Notes: a model not told the origin generated them from the letters alone. Positions 1 through 8,332 are shown, counted from the first letter of the stretch. The stretch is DNA of 37,594 nucleotides from Candidatus Similichlamydia laticola (GCF_003339615.1 NZ_QQBG01000016.1:1-37594), one strand, 5' to 3'. A program made the numbers and translations.

Positions 1-108
1 CAACTGTCGAAAGGATTTTGCAGAGCCTTCCGTCCGGAAGATCGTTTATCCCTTGATCAAGTTCGTATGGTTGGGGTGAACCAGCAAGTAGAACAGAAGG
101 ACACATAA
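1..108 (+). CDS. 3' end of an unidentified gene (partial)
   Basis: A reading frame is open from the first base and ends with TAA at 106-108. It gives 35 residues that end in a polar tail (NQQVEQKDT). The other two plus-strand frames are also open at the left edge, but they close earlier, near 54 and 79, so this frame is the best candidate without being proven. I do not recognise the product. It would converge with the minus-strand gene that ends at 232. Confidence 0.3.
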   Translation, partial: QLSKGFCRAFRPEDRLSLDQVRMVGVNQQVEQKDT

Positions 109-231
109 GTGTGAGACAAGTTCTAAACATTGCTGTTTTTAGGTTTGATAAGTGCATAAGGAGTCCCTTACTCTTTGTAGGTTCAATGAGGAGATTTCGT
201 TCGAAATGTCACGTTAGTTTCCAAAATCCTA

Positions 232-567
232 TTAAGACTTGGAGTCAAATTTTCTTTGTTGTTTAAGTTTTGATTTTTCCTTGTTCAAAAGTTGAATTTC
301 TGCACAAAGATCATCAAGTCTTTGCTGATCTGATGTGATGACCAGATCATCAGAATGAAAATGATCTTCAACCCTTTTATCCCATTTTTGAACTTGATTT
401 CTTAGGAAAGAAAAGATCCCGTCCGAAAAGAAGGTCGAAAAGAAAGAACCTTGAACTTGTTGTGCTTCCTTGTAGGGTGATTGTTGGACAGGCTCAGACC
501 TTAAGGCCAGAAGGGCACTTAAACTGAAGAAAGCTAAAGCCCATCTTCTGAGCAAGGATCGATGCAT
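232..567 (-). CDS. Small secreted coiled-coil protein (copy 2 of the unit)
   Basis: This 111-residue protein has no function I can recognise. Residues 1-25 look like a signal peptide: a basic start (MHRSLLRRW), then a hydrophobic stretch ending near ALLALRSEP. The last 35 residues are charged and predicted to form a coiled coil (LCAEIQLLNKEKSKLKQQ). It lies 54 bp downstream of the envelope protein gene at 622-1386, probably in the same transcript. The same order, an envelope protein followed by a small secreted coiled-coil protein, occurs again at 1965-2852 and 1503-1904. Similarity to the other small protein is weak, limited to a short VxGxFxxF-like stretch and the C-terminal coil. A periplasmic or surface location is inferred from the signal peptide. 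Confidence 0.6.
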   Translation of the reverse strand: MHRSLLRRWALAFFSLSALLALRSEPVQQSPYKEAQQVQGSFFSTFFSDGIFSFLRNQVQKWDKRVEDHFHSDDLVITSDQQRLDDLCAEIQLLNKEKSKLKQQRKFDSKS

Positions 568-621
568 TGTATCGAGAGTCTCCCCCTTATACTTGCTGTT
601 ATTTCAAAGCCATTATCTAAT

Positions 622-1386
622 TTAAAAATTTGTCTTCCAAGCCACCTGAAGGGTCATAAAAGCTTGCTTGGGATCCAATGTTGTAAATCCTGTCTCGAAG
701 CCGAAAACCTGGTCTTCTAGACCGGTATATCTTACTCCAACGGCCAACTCAGTTTGAAGTCTAGAGGGGGCAACTCTTTTGTTTCCGAGCGAGTCGGAGC
801 ACTTAATCTTCCACTTTGTGCTTACAAAAGAAGCAAGGTCAGGTGTTGCCCAGAAAAAACAGGTCGGTTCGAAGAAAAGTAGGATTCCTCTTTGGAGGGT
901 ACGATCTTGCACGTTTTGTGGTAAGAAAAACTGCCCCCCTAAAGAGCATTCAATAGCTATAGGATCCATTGTTTTTCTGCCCGTAGCTCCAACAGAAAAA
1001 GAGGGAAGAAAAGAAAGGAGGCCACCTCCTGAGTCGATCTCCACAAAGGAGGAGTAACAGGAAATAGACAAAGAAGGAGTCATGCCTTCTGGAACAACTT
1101 GCCGATTTATACCTCCTCCTATTCCCAAAATGGGAGCAGTTACGGTCTTTCCGGTTAAGAACGAAAAGTCGCAGCTTGTTGTCCAGTGATCACTCAGATA
1201 AGCAGAAGCACTGTAGGAGCAAGAGAGCAAGCAATCCGAACCCTCTTCTGGAAGATCCTCGCTCCTTGCCAAGAGGGTAAGCGAAGTTGACTGCTTAAAA
1301 AAATGCAAGCTCACAGGCAACGCCATCGCCTGAACAGCGAAAAAGGAGAGACAAAAAGAGAAACAACGTAACGCACTGCCAAACAT
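622..1386 (-). CDS. Probable outer-membrane beta-barrel protein (copy 2)
   Basis: This 254-residue protein is probably exported. Residues 1-23 form a signal peptide with a likely cut near AVQA or AMA. The remainder alternates short hydrophobic strands with polar turns, and it ends in a strand whose last residue is phenylalanine (LQVAWKTNF), a common sign of an outer-membrane barrel. It has nine cysteines, fitting the disulfide-linked envelope typical of chlamydiae. I cannot assign it to a named chlamydial family such as OmpA, Pmp or OmpB. It sits in a minus-strand block below comEC and is followed by a small secreted coiled-coil gene. Function is unknown: porin, adhesin or structural protein are all possible. 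Confidence 0.6.
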   Translation of the reverse strand: MFGSALRCFSFCLSFFAVQAMALPVSLHFFKQSTSLTLLARSEDLPEEGSDCLLSCSYSASAYLSDHWTTSCDFSFLTGKTVTAPILGIGGGINRQVVPEGMTPSLSISCYSSFVEIDSGGGLLSFLPSFSVGATGRKTMDPIAIECSLGGQFFLPQNVQDRTLQRGILLFFEPTCFFWATPDLASFVSTKWKIKCSDSLGNKRVAPSRLQTELAVGVRYTGLEDQVFGFETGFTTLDPKQAFMTLQVAWKTNF

Positions 1387-1502
1387 AGAAGATGAAATCG
1401 CCCAACTAGAGATAATTTAGATCGAATTCGAGTTTCAAAACGAAAAGGAGTGGCCAATTTTAACTAAAAGCCTTGAACAAAGACAAGCTAATTTACGAAA
1501 AA

Positions 1503-1904
1503 TTAGAGATTTCGAAGAAAGTAAACATCCTTTTCGAGTTTTTTCTTCTCTTTCATCATTTTGCGCATTTCTTCCAACTCTATTTCCAGGGCCTTCTTCT
1601 CCTGTTGGACTATCTCTCTTTCTTGTCTGACTTTTTCTCTCTTCATGTAGATTTTAGCTTGTTGTCCAAGTGCGTCGATCAAAGAACCAATAAGATGGAT
1701 CATGACACCACTCATAACATTCTTGACCCAACACCTCTTTTCATAAGAAAAGTCAAGGAAGGTACCATGTACCCTTTCCATTTCTTGTCGAGTCAAAGGC
1801 TGCAAACTCGAGCCAGTTAATAAATAACCCTTGTAGGTTTTGCGCAGAACCATTGGGGAAAAGAGAGAAATCAAAAGCAGGGGCAGAAGGAATCGATATT
1901 TCAT
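1503..1904 (-). CDS. Small secreted coiled-coil protein (copy 1 of the unit)
   Basis: This 133-residue protein has no recognised family. It opens with a short basic and strongly hydrophobic signal sequence or membrane anchor (KYRFLLPLLLISLF). A central segment (about residues 58-75) is again fairly hydrophobic. From about residue 80 to 128 it is a highly charged coiled coil rich in Glu, Lys and Met (EIELEEMRKMMKEKKK). The gene starts 60 bp after the end of the cysteine-rich envelope protein gene at 1965-2852 and is likely cotranscribed with it. A frame at 1753-1935 overlaps its start, but the signal peptide and coil support this frame instead. The repeat of this gene order at 232-1386 suggests that envelope protein and coil protein act together. 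Confidence 0.6.
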   Translation of the reverse strand: MKYRFLLPLLLISLFSPMVLRKTYKGYLLTGSSLQPLTRQEMERVHGTFLDFSYEKRCWVKNVMSGVMIHLIGSLIDALGQQAKIYMKREKVRQEREIVQQEKKALEIELEEMRKMMKEKKKLEKDVYFLRNL

Positions 1905-1964
1905 AACGTCTTCTTTTAGTGGGGGGTGTATCCAAATCAGTAGAGAAAAAGCAATTGGAGGCAG

Positions 1965-2852
1965 TTACACTTTTAGATTGATACCTAGTGCAGCATTACC
2001 AAATTTGGTTGAGTGACTTGATCGGACATAGGATAGTCTAACAGTCAGATCATCTCCTAAGTCAATTTGGTAAAAGAATTCCCATCTCATGGTTAGTGCC
2101 TTCGGGATAATGAAACATGTTTCTTCCTTCCAAAGGGCATCTTGTTGTTTGAAATAAAGACCACAACGAGAACCCAATGTTGCATATCGGTCGAGATGAC
2201 AAGAGATTTCTGGCGAACAGTAGAAGACAGGTCCAGGTGAAAAAGAGGGGCGCAAGGCTAAATCTCTTGGTGTCCTTCGATAGAATCCGCAAGCCAAGCC
2301 TACATCCAAGCCCTTACAACATTCCTTCACGCCCAGTAACCCGATATTAAATCCCAGGGGTTGAAGATAGCCGTCCCGATGGTCTTCGGAATAGTAGCCC
2401 CAGACACCTTCACAGAAGCAAAGAAAATATTGCTGGGGACTACCGAAAGGGAGAGAATAAGATCCTCCGGCAATAAAACTGGGGGCTCCTAGGCAAACGT
2501 GACACCGATAGGGTTCAAATAAAATGTGGCATGAGCCAAAGAGGGACACGTTTAGATTGACATGGCCACTGAGGCCCACAGAGACCACGCCAAATTGGCC
2601 AGATTGTCCCGAAGGCCCTCTTGGAGTCGTGCTCACCTCAATAAACTGGGTCCCCATGATGGGGACGACGTCTGAGGATGTATTCGACCTATTCAAGTCA
2701 ACGTCCGTTGAAAAAAATAAGAAGTCTTTTTGGACACATCTCCCGAGAGGGGCCTCTCCGTAACATTCCTCACAAGTTGAGTAGCAGAATAAGGGACAAA
2801 CAGCAAAAAGCAAATAGGTCCCAAAACACTTCAAGAAAGATGAATTTCTCAC
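1965..2852 (-). CDS. Cysteine-rich probable outer-membrane protein (copy 1)
   Basis: This 295-residue protein has a signal peptide (hydrophobic core TYLLFAVCPLF) and 18 cysteines in all, including a cluster just after the cleavage region (STCEECYG). Repeated alternating-hydrophobic stretches near the C-terminus (LTVRLSYVRSS, AALGINLKV) suggest beta strands. Cysteine-rich envelope proteins are typical of chlamydiae, which stabilise the extracellular form with disulfides rather than thick peptidoglycan. I do not match it to a named family. It starts 17 bp after the comEC stop codon, so it is probably translated from the comEC transcript. It is the first gene of a two-gene plan repeated downstream. 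Confidence 0.6.
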   Translation of the reverse strand: MRNSSFLKCFGTYLLFAVCPLFCYSTCEECYGEAPLGRCVQKDFLFFSTDVDLNRSNTSSDVVPIMGTQFIEVSTTPRGPSGQSGQFGVVSVGLSGHVNLNVSLFGSCHILFEPYRCHVCLGAPSFIAGGSYSLPFGSPQQYFLCFCEGVWGYYSEDHRDGYLQPLGFNIGLLGVKECCKGLDVGLACGFYRRTPRDLALRPSFSPGPVFYCSPEISCHLDRYATLGSRCGLYFKQQDALWKEETCFIIPKALTMRWEFFYQIDLGDDLTVRLSYVRSSHSTKFGNAALGINLKV

Positions 2853-2869
2853 ATTGACTCTGTATAATT

Positions 2870-4432
2870 TTACTTTCCAAAACGGGCAGGCATTCTAGGT
2901 TGTGTATTTCTTTGTGTCAAATGTTTGCACAGAAAGAGAAGGTGATGTCTTTTGGACTCTCGGTCTCCTATAAGCAATAAAGCAGCGAAACAACACTTGG
3001 AAAATATGAGAAGATTGTTTTTAAAAAGAACAGGTAGTTCTATTTGGTATAAGTTGAGCTCTGCCCACCATAGAAGCTCAATGGCTGCATCAAGAACCAC
3101 ACCAAGGAAAGAGAAGAAGAGTTTTGAAGCCCAAAGAGGGGAAATAGTGCTCAGTAATACACCAATTCCGGCTAGTTGAATGATCCAAGTCATAAGGTCA
3201 TTGAAAAGGATTCCTATGATCGGAGCTAAGGAGGGAAAAGTCCCCCAAAAGGTGGTCTGTAGTGGAAGAAGAACTAAAGTGATCCAGAGGTTCTGGGCAC
3301 CCTTTTCTTCTAGCCGATGCATGACTCTTTTGAACTTAGATGAACCAGAGGGGGGTGATCGATAAAGCGTGCGAAAAAGAAGCAAACTTCCCACTGCTAA
3401 GTAGCTAAATTGGTAAGAAAGGGAAAGAACAGAGCAAGGATCTAAACAGGCAGAGCAGGTCAGAGTAAATCCATAGACTTGAAACTCGTTGGGTGGGTGC
3501 TCAATTATTTTTGCATAGGAGGAGAGTAGGGCTGATAGAAAGGCTCTTAAGGCTGGGGCTCTTGGTCCGATGAGAAAAAAGTAAAGAGTATAAAAAAGAA
3601 ACTGAAGAAGAAAACGAAGCGGACAATAAGGGATGATGCGAAAAAAGAAATGGAAAGATTGTACAACACAAGAGAAGTGCAACCCGGAGACAACAAGGAT
3701 ATGGCTCAGTCCGGCAAAAGCGAAAAGGCGCTTCATGTTTTGTTGTGGAGTTTTTCCAAATAAAAAAGTTTCAATAAGGCAAGAAATTTTTAAGGATGGA
3801 CACGCTTTTTGCAGATGTTGTTCTACTCTCTCCATCCATAGACATCTTGCTATGGCCCATCGGGTGAAGAAGATCGTTATCAAAGAGGAGACTTCTGTAG
3901 GTTGCAGGGAGAGTGTTTTAGGATCGACACGAATTTGATCGAGGAAAGACCTATAAAATTTTCCGCTTAGTCTCCAAGGTCCTGCTTGATTTGGGAGATT
4001 TAAAATCTTTTCATTAGGCAGCACACATCTTGTCCAAAATCTGTGGCCTTTTGAATCAGGCAGGTAAATCCACCCTTCTACCCTCCAAAGTCCCTTTTTG
4101 TGGGTTAGATGTGCTTCTTTTGGAAAAAAAAGGCAGGATAGTTCGCTTCCTTCCCCCAAGGGCAGCTCTTTAGGAGCGTTCTTGTGGGAAGACAGAGTTG
4201 TGGACGTGTGGTGTAGAAATAAGAGGAAAAGTAGAAAGTAGAACAGATATTTTATCTTTTTTGGAAAGAATAAATTTAGGGATTTGTTTAATAAATGGAA
4301 TGTTATGAGAGAGAGGCCAATGTTCGTACACAAGTCGAAACAAGACGAGGATGCTAGTCCAAGAAGGAAAAAGACAATGGTCAAACCTGTCCAAAGCAAG
4401 TAAGCATCCCTAAGTTGGGTAAGAGTTGGCAT
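2870..4432 (-). CDS. comEC: ComEC/Rec2-family inner-membrane DNA-uptake channel, short form
   Basis: ComEC carries single-stranded DNA across the inner membrane during natural transformation. The 520-residue protein has two to three N-terminal membrane segments, a soluble domain at about residues 85-180 (OB-like in the family), then the Competence domain with many membrane segments. The family signature is clear at residues 241-252, GLSHILVVSGLH. The protein stops after the membrane domain, so the C-terminal metallo-beta-lactamase-like domain of full-length ComEC (about 750 residues) is absent. As I recall, the chlamydial homologue CT339 is short in the same way. The gene runs divergently from the ffs gene, and its start codon is only about 50 bp from the ffs promoter. 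It heads a minus-strand block with four envelope or secreted protein genes. Confidence 0.85.
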   Translation of the reverse strand: MPTLTQLRDAYLLWTGLTIVFFLLGLASSSCFDLCTNIGLSLITFHLLNKSLNLFFPKKIKYLFYFLLFLLFLHHTSTTLSSHKNAPKELPLGEGSELSCLFFPKEAHLTHKKGLWRVEGWIYLPDSKGHRFWTRCVLPNEKILNLPNQAGPWRLSGKFYRSFLDQIRVDPKTLSLQPTEVSSLITIFFTRWAIARCLWMERVEQHLQKACPSLKISCLIETFLFGKTPQQNMKRLFAFAGLSHILVVSGLHFSCVVQSFHFFFRIIPYCPLRFLLQFLFYTLYFFLIGPRAPALRAFLSALLSSYAKIIEHPPNEFQVYGFTLTCSACLDPCSVLSLSYQFSYLAVGSLLLFRTLYRSPPSGSSKFKRVMHRLEEKGAQNLWITLVLLPLQTTFWGTFPSLAPIIGILFNDLMTWIIQLAGIGVLLSTISPLWASKLFFSFLGVVLDAAIELLWWAELNLYQIELPVLFKNNLLIFSKCCFAALLLIGDRESKRHHLLFLCKHLTQRNTQPRMPARFGK

Positions 4433-4484
4433 ATTGTTCTGATAGAAGCGAATCAGGTTCCGATGTTCTTCGTTAATTTTTTGT

Positions 4485-4514
4485 TTGCTAGATCAGTTGT
4501 GTATTCCATACAAT
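4485..4514 (+). promoter_or_regulatory. Sigma-70-type promoter of ffs
   Basis: A -35 box TTGCTA (4485-4490) and a -10 box TACAAT (4509-4514) are separated by 18 bp. The expected start, about seven bases downstream, falls at the predicted 5' end of the SRP RNA. Confidence 0.6.
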
Positions 4515-4520
4515 GCCGGG

Positions 4521-4622
4521 GTGCCGGAAGGTTCTCCGGGCTTCTAATCGGATCGGGGTCAGGGTCGAAAGATAGCAGCCGAGGTTCGTTTCAAGAGGGG
4601 TCGGGGTATTCTTTCCGGTTTT
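4521..4622 (+). ncRNA. ffs: Signal recognition particle RNA (4.5S RNA)
   Basis: This is the RNA of the particle that, with Ffh, targets nascent membrane proteins. The diagnostic core at 4558-4580 reads GTCAGGGTCGAAAGATAGCA followed by GCC. It lines up without gaps with the E. coli 4.5S core: symmetric loop, four-base stem, GNRA tetraloop (GAAA at 4567-4570) and the AGCAGCC asymmetric loop. The flanks fold back as one long hairpin: 4524-4531 pairs with 4611-4618, 4534-4539 with 4601-4606, and 4541-4545 with 4594-4598. The closing stem is followed by eight T residues (4619-4626), so it also acts as the terminator. Length is about 100 nt, normal for the short bacterial form. It lies just ahead of the CorC-family gene at 4696, which may be reached by read-through. 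Confidence 0.88.
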
Positions 4623-4695
4623 TTTTCTTCTTTGTCCACTGTCTGGTCTCTATAAGACTGCGATTTGGCTGGATGAGCAGTAGGTTCTCTCTGTT

Positions 4696-5958
4696 ATGAT
4701 TGGCTTTTTTGCTGTCATCTTCCTGCTCGTTTTCTGTCTTGGAGTTCATGCTCTTTCTTCCTTATGCCTTGCTTCCTTCTTTTCTTTCTCTCGTGCCCAG
4801 TTAAAGCTGTTTCATTTGGGGAAAGACACGCGCCTAGCTGCTGTTTCCAATCTCATGCGTGATCCTGAAAGTGTGCTTGTGACGGTTCTGCTTTTAGGGA
4901 GTATGGGGGGCATATTATGTCAAAATTTAGTTTCTTATTTACTAAGAGACTCTTCATATCCTTGGCTCAGGGTTGCAATTCCGATGTTTTTGAGTGCTGT
5001 TTTTACAGAAATTGTTCCAAAGGTTTTTGCGCTTGAACGTAGTATATCCGTTGCACGTTCCACTGTGTTGCTGTTTTTACGGATCCATCAGGGACTGTCC
5101 TATCCAAGAAAAATTGCTGTCTCAATTGCTAATCTTCTGACAGCATATTTCTCCTTCTTTATAAGAGACTTCAGTATGCCTTCTTTGGAAGAGCAAATTG
5201 ATGCTGTTGACCCATCTCAAGATGTGAACCTCATTTCACAAGAAGAGAAAAATCTGCTTCAGGGTTATTTACGTCTAGCAAGGTTGCAAGTACGTGAGGT
5301 CGCTCGACCGACACACGAGCTGACTTATTTTGATTTGGAGACGTCCTTAGAGAATTTACGCAGAGTGTTGGCTTCTTTTTCTGGGAATGAACTCCCTGTT
5401 ATTTCGGGGCATCCTGCTAATGTTGTGGGAATTTTAAATGTGCAACAAGCTCTTTCTGAAAATGAGCTTACACTAAGCCAAGTACGTCGTTTTCTTGAGA
5501 GACCTTGTTTCATTCCAGAAACAAGCTCACTCATTTCTATACTAAATTCTCTGGGGAAGAACTACAGCAAACAAATCTTTTTGGTCAATGAATTCGGTGG
5601 TGTTAATGGCGTTGTTTCTTTACCAATTATTATGCGGGCTATTTGGGGGAAGGCAGATCCTGTTCCAGATCATATTCCGAGCTTTTTTAAGCAAATTGGT
5701 GACGCAGGAGTGATTGCAAGTGGCCGAATGGACTTGGAGAACTTTCAACGGCTTAGTCGTATAACAATATCCGCTCGGTGCGGACAAGCTACCTTAGGTG
5801 GGTGGATTGTTGCCCAGTGTCGTGAATTGCTATTACCTGGTTCTGTCATTGAATTAGACGGTTTGCGTATCCATATACTCTCTGTGGAGAATTGCCTCCT
5901 CAAACATCTTTATATCCAATTCTTGGAAAGAAATAGTAAAGGGGAACGACAGTGTTAA
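4696..5958 (+). CDS. CorC/HlyC-family membrane protein with CBS domains (first of a pair)
   Basis: This 420-residue protein has the three-part layout of the CNNM/CorC/HlyC family. An N-terminal DUF21-like membrane domain (residues 1-165) has about four hydrophobic segments, including the conserved AVFTEIVPK stretch. A cytoplasmic CBS pair follows at roughly 195-315. The C-terminal CorC_HlyC domain covers about 330-410. Family members are linked to Mg2+/Co2+ efflux or membrane integrity, but the substrate here cannot be read. It overlaps the next, related gene by 7 bp, so the two are probably translationally coupled and may form a heteromer. It matches by layout and neighbours the chlamydial CT256/CT257 pair next to the nifS-like CT258 (from memory). 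The ATG at 4696 has only a weak upstream AGTAGG. Confidence 0.8.
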   Translation: MIGFFAVIFLLVFCLGVHALSSLCLASFFSFSRAQLKLFHLGKDTRLAAVSNLMRDPESVLVTVLLLGSMGGILCQNLVSYLLRDSSYPWLRVAIPMFLSAVFTEIVPKVFALERSISVARSTVLLFLRIHQGLSYPRKIAVSIANLLTAYFSFFIRDFSMPSLEEQIDAVDPSQDVNLISQEEKNLLQGYLRLARLQVREVARPTHELTYFDLETSLENLRRVLASFSGNELPVISGHPANVVGILNVQQALSENELTLSQVRRFLERPCFIPETSSLISILNSLGKNYSKQIFLVNEFGGVNGVVSLPIIMRAIWGKADPVPDHIPSFFKQIGDAGVIASGRMDLENFQRLSRITISARCGQATLGGWIVAQCRELLLPGSVIELDGLRIHILSVENCLLKHLYIQFLERNSKGERQC

Positions 5959-7220
5959 CTGTTAACTGGATCATTCTAACAATTTCAATGCTTGCTTTAG
6001 AAGGATTCTTCTCTATGCAAGAAGTAGCGATCGTCTCTTATGACCCTTTGCTGTTAAACTATCAAATTTATAAAAAAGACGTTCGTGCTCAAGCTGTTTA
6101 TCGTTTTATTCGTTCTCCTCAGGCCTTGTTCACTACGACTCTTGTCGTTATTGAGTTCGCTCTTCATTTTGGGTCAGAATGTTTTAGGAATGCCTTTGAA
6201 GGATTAGGTGTTCCTGTTCATCTTGTTCCTTTTTTATATATTCCAATTGTCGTTGTTTTTGCTGAATTGGTTCCTCTCTTTTTAGGCAGAAGGTTTCCGC
6301 ATCATATCGCTAGATTTGGTGTTGTTTTTCTTGTCCCTCTTCAGTATTTAATCCTACCTTTTTCTTATTTGATGGAAAAAGTGATTAAATGCATCTTTCA
6401 CGTTCTTCGCGTAAAGGGTCGAGAAGATGAACGTGTTTTGTTGCAGCGTGAGGATATTCTTTTGGCCCTTCGAGAAAACTCCCAGCTTATCCAAGTTATG
6501 TCTTCTCAGGGCATTTTGCGTTTTGAGACTAAGACTTTTGCTCAGCTTAGAAAAATGGAAATGAAAGCTTTAGCAAAGTCATTACATAATATTCCCTTCC
6601 TATTTGGGAAAATGTACTCTGCAGAAATAGCTAAAAAGCTCTTTAAGGTGACTTCGGCTCCGTTTCTTCTCTGTTTTTCTCCAAGTGAACGGGCGCCTCG
6701 TTTTCTTTTTCCTGCACAAGCCCTCCTCGGTCTACCTTCAGAAGGCGTTGCCTTTGACGATTTAGAAAAAAGTAGGATCATTTTAGGGTCATATAATCCC
6801 TTTTCTACTTCCTTTGAACTTAGCCATTTTTTGAAACAAAAGACACCTTTTTTTCTTATTTCTGACAGGCAGGACAAAATAGTAGGTTGGTCGTCTCTGA
6901 AAAATTTTTTTGAAGAATTTTTTGGAGATGTCTCCACTAGATATAGGGAAAGTGGGGCCTACTCAGTTGAGAAGACAATTTCAGGTTCTATGCAGGTGAA
7001 TCAATTGCAGCGTGAGTTTTCTATTTCTATCCTTGAGGCGAAGCAGGAGTCTACGCTTAATGAGCTTTTGCAGGAAAGATTGGGGAGAGCACCCAAGATG
7101 GGAGACTCTTATTACTTTGAGCACAGTCGAATCGAATTAACTGTGATTGAAATGAGTAAGTCTCTGGGCGCAAAAACAATTTTTCTTCGTTGTATAGAGG
7201 TAGATCGGAAGCATAGCTAA
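5952..7220 (+). CDS. CorC/HlyC-family membrane protein with CBS domains (second of a pair)
   Basis: This 422-residue protein has the same plan as its upstream neighbour. The membrane domain spans residues 1-145 with a conserved VVFAELVPLFLG stretch. Divergent CBS domains follow at about 190-330, and a C-terminal transporter-associated domain at about 340-420. The start is GTG at 5952, inside the last codons of the previous gene, with AGGGG upstream. The CBS region is poorly conserved to the eye, so nucleotide binding is not assured. The gene converges with the cysteine-desulfurase-like gene and the stop codons overlap by 4 bp. An ancient tandem duplication within the pair is inferred from the shared domain order. 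Confidence 0.8.
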   Translation: MLTVNWIILTISMLALEGFFSMQEVAIVSYDPLLLNYQIYKKDVRAQAVYRFIRSPQALFTTTLVVIEFALHFGSECFRNAFEGLGVPVHLVPFLYIPIVVVFAELVPLFLGRRFPHHIARFGVVFLVPLQYLILPFSYLMEKVIKCIFHVLRVKGREDERVLLQREDILLALRENSQLIQVMSSQGILRFETKTFAQLRKMEMKALAKSLHNIPFLFGKMYSAEIAKKLFKVTSAPFLLCFSPSERAPRFLFPAQALLGLPSEGVAFDDLEKSRIILGSYNPFSTSFELSHFLKQKTPFFLISDRQDKIVGWSSLKNFFEEFFGDVSTRYRESGAYSVEKTISGSMQVNQLQREFSISILEAKQESTLNELLQERLGRAPKMGDSYYFEHSRIELTVIEMSKSLGAKTIFLRCIEVDRKHS

Positions 7221-8332
7221 TGCGCTATTGTGTTGAATTGAATCTTCCTTAATGTTTTGCAAAGTTGTCGAACTTCTTCGAGTGTATTCATTCGACTGAA
7301 TGACACCCGGATGGAACGGTTGACTCGATTTAAATCGTATCCCATTCCAAGAAGAACTTGGGAGGGTGTCCTTACGTTGAAATTACAAGCGGATCCGAAT
7401 CCAACGGCAATACCTTCCATATCTAATTGAAAAACTGTTACATCTGCATCCAAGTTCGGGAGGGAGAAATTGAGAGTATGAGGCAGTTTTGGACCAGTTC
7501 CGTTCCACAGGAGATTTGGAATAAATTCCTCTAATAAATTTCGTGTTTCGAGAGAAAGGTTATTTAGGTTTGTGACGATATCTTTCATATTTAAGGAGCA
7601 AATATCCATGGCTTTTGCCATAGCCGCAATAGCTACAATATTCTCTGTTCCAGAGCGCAGTCCCATCTCTTGCCCGCCTCCGGTCAAAATAGCTTTCGGA
7701 GAAACTCCATGAAAGTGACAAAGAGCAGCTCCCTTAATGGAATGCAGTTTATGCCCGCTTAAGCAGAGGGCGTTGATTCCGGGATGAAAAGTAAAAGGGA
7801 ACCTTCCCCAGTGAGCTGTGGCATCAACCACTAAGAGGTAGCCTTTTTTTTGTGTTAGATCTGCGAGAGATTTCAGATCGGTTAATAAGCCTGTTTCGTG
7901 GTTTGCAGACGAGGAAACAATTAATCGTGTGTCTTCTCTGGCATGTTCCAAGATGTGCTCGACAGTAAGTATACCGAGAGCCCCTGGTTGTACAACAGTC
8001 AAGCGATTTTGATTCGATTGGAGGCTTTCTAATGTTTTAAGAACGGATGGGTGTTCGCATGCAGATGTGATAACATGTCCGGGGTGTTCTTGTAATAGCC
8101 CCCGAATGGCAAGGTTGATTGCTTCCGTCCCACTTGAACAAAATACAGTTAAACCCTCTTGTACTCCTAGACAGGATTGTACTTTTTTTCTGGAGAGCAG
8201 CAAGAGCTCTTTTGCTTTTCTTCCCCAAGTATGCGGAGAAGAAGGGTTAAGCGGTTGATGTTCAATTTCTCTTACTAACTGTAAGACCTCTGGGTCGGGA
8301 GGTGTAGTGGCATTGTTATCTAAGTAGATCAT
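7217..8332 (-). CDS. NifS/IscS-like cysteine desulfurase
   Basis: This class V aminotransferase-fold enzyme, dependent on pyridoxal phosphate, removes sulfur from cysteine for iron-sulfur clusters or other sulfur acceptors. At 371 residues it is normal in length for the family. It begins with the typical IYLDNNATT. The cofactor-binding lysine is K195 in SGHK, with the upstream VVDATAH segment and H145 in the expected places. The catalytic cysteine is C316 in GSACNFNVRTPSQVL, and the loop after it differs from the usual ACTSAS of IscS. As I recall, Chlamydia CT258 is the counterpart and also lies beside the CorC pair. No IscU, IscA or IscR neighbour is present, so the acceptor cannot be inferred. 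It is divergent from dnaG with a 76-bp shared upstream region. Confidence 0.85.
   Translation of the reverse strand: MIYLDNNATTPPDPEVLQLVREIEHQPLNPSSPHTWGRKAKELLLLSRKKVQSCLGVQEGLTVFCSSGTEAINLAIRGLLQEHPGHVITSACEHPSVLKTLESLQSNQNRLTVVQPGALGILTVEHILEHAREDTRLIVSSSANHETGLLTDLKSLADLTQKKGYLLVVDATAHWGRFPFTFHPGINALCLSGHKLHSIKGAALCHFHGVSPKAILTGGGQEMGLRSGTENIVAIAAMAKAMDICSLNMKDIVTNLNNLSLETRNLLEEFIPNLLWNGTGPKLPHTLNFSLPNLDADVTVFQLDMEGIAVGFGSACNFNVRTPSQVLLGMGYDLNRVNRSIRVSFSRMNTLEEVRQLCKTLRKIQFNTIAH

Noticed and set aside
779-1057. A plus-strand frame of 92 codons inside the barrel-protein gene
   Set aside because: It lies antisense to a gene with a signal peptide and terminal barrel strand, and shows no family pattern.
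1422-1431. The 10-bp palindrome TCGAATTCGA upstream of the second barrel gene
   Set aside because: It is short and solitary, and the possible promoter around it has a poor -10 box.
1753-1935. A 60-residue minus-strand frame between the two coiled-coil units
   Set aside because: It overlaps the signal peptide of the coiled-coil gene in another frame and has no own features.
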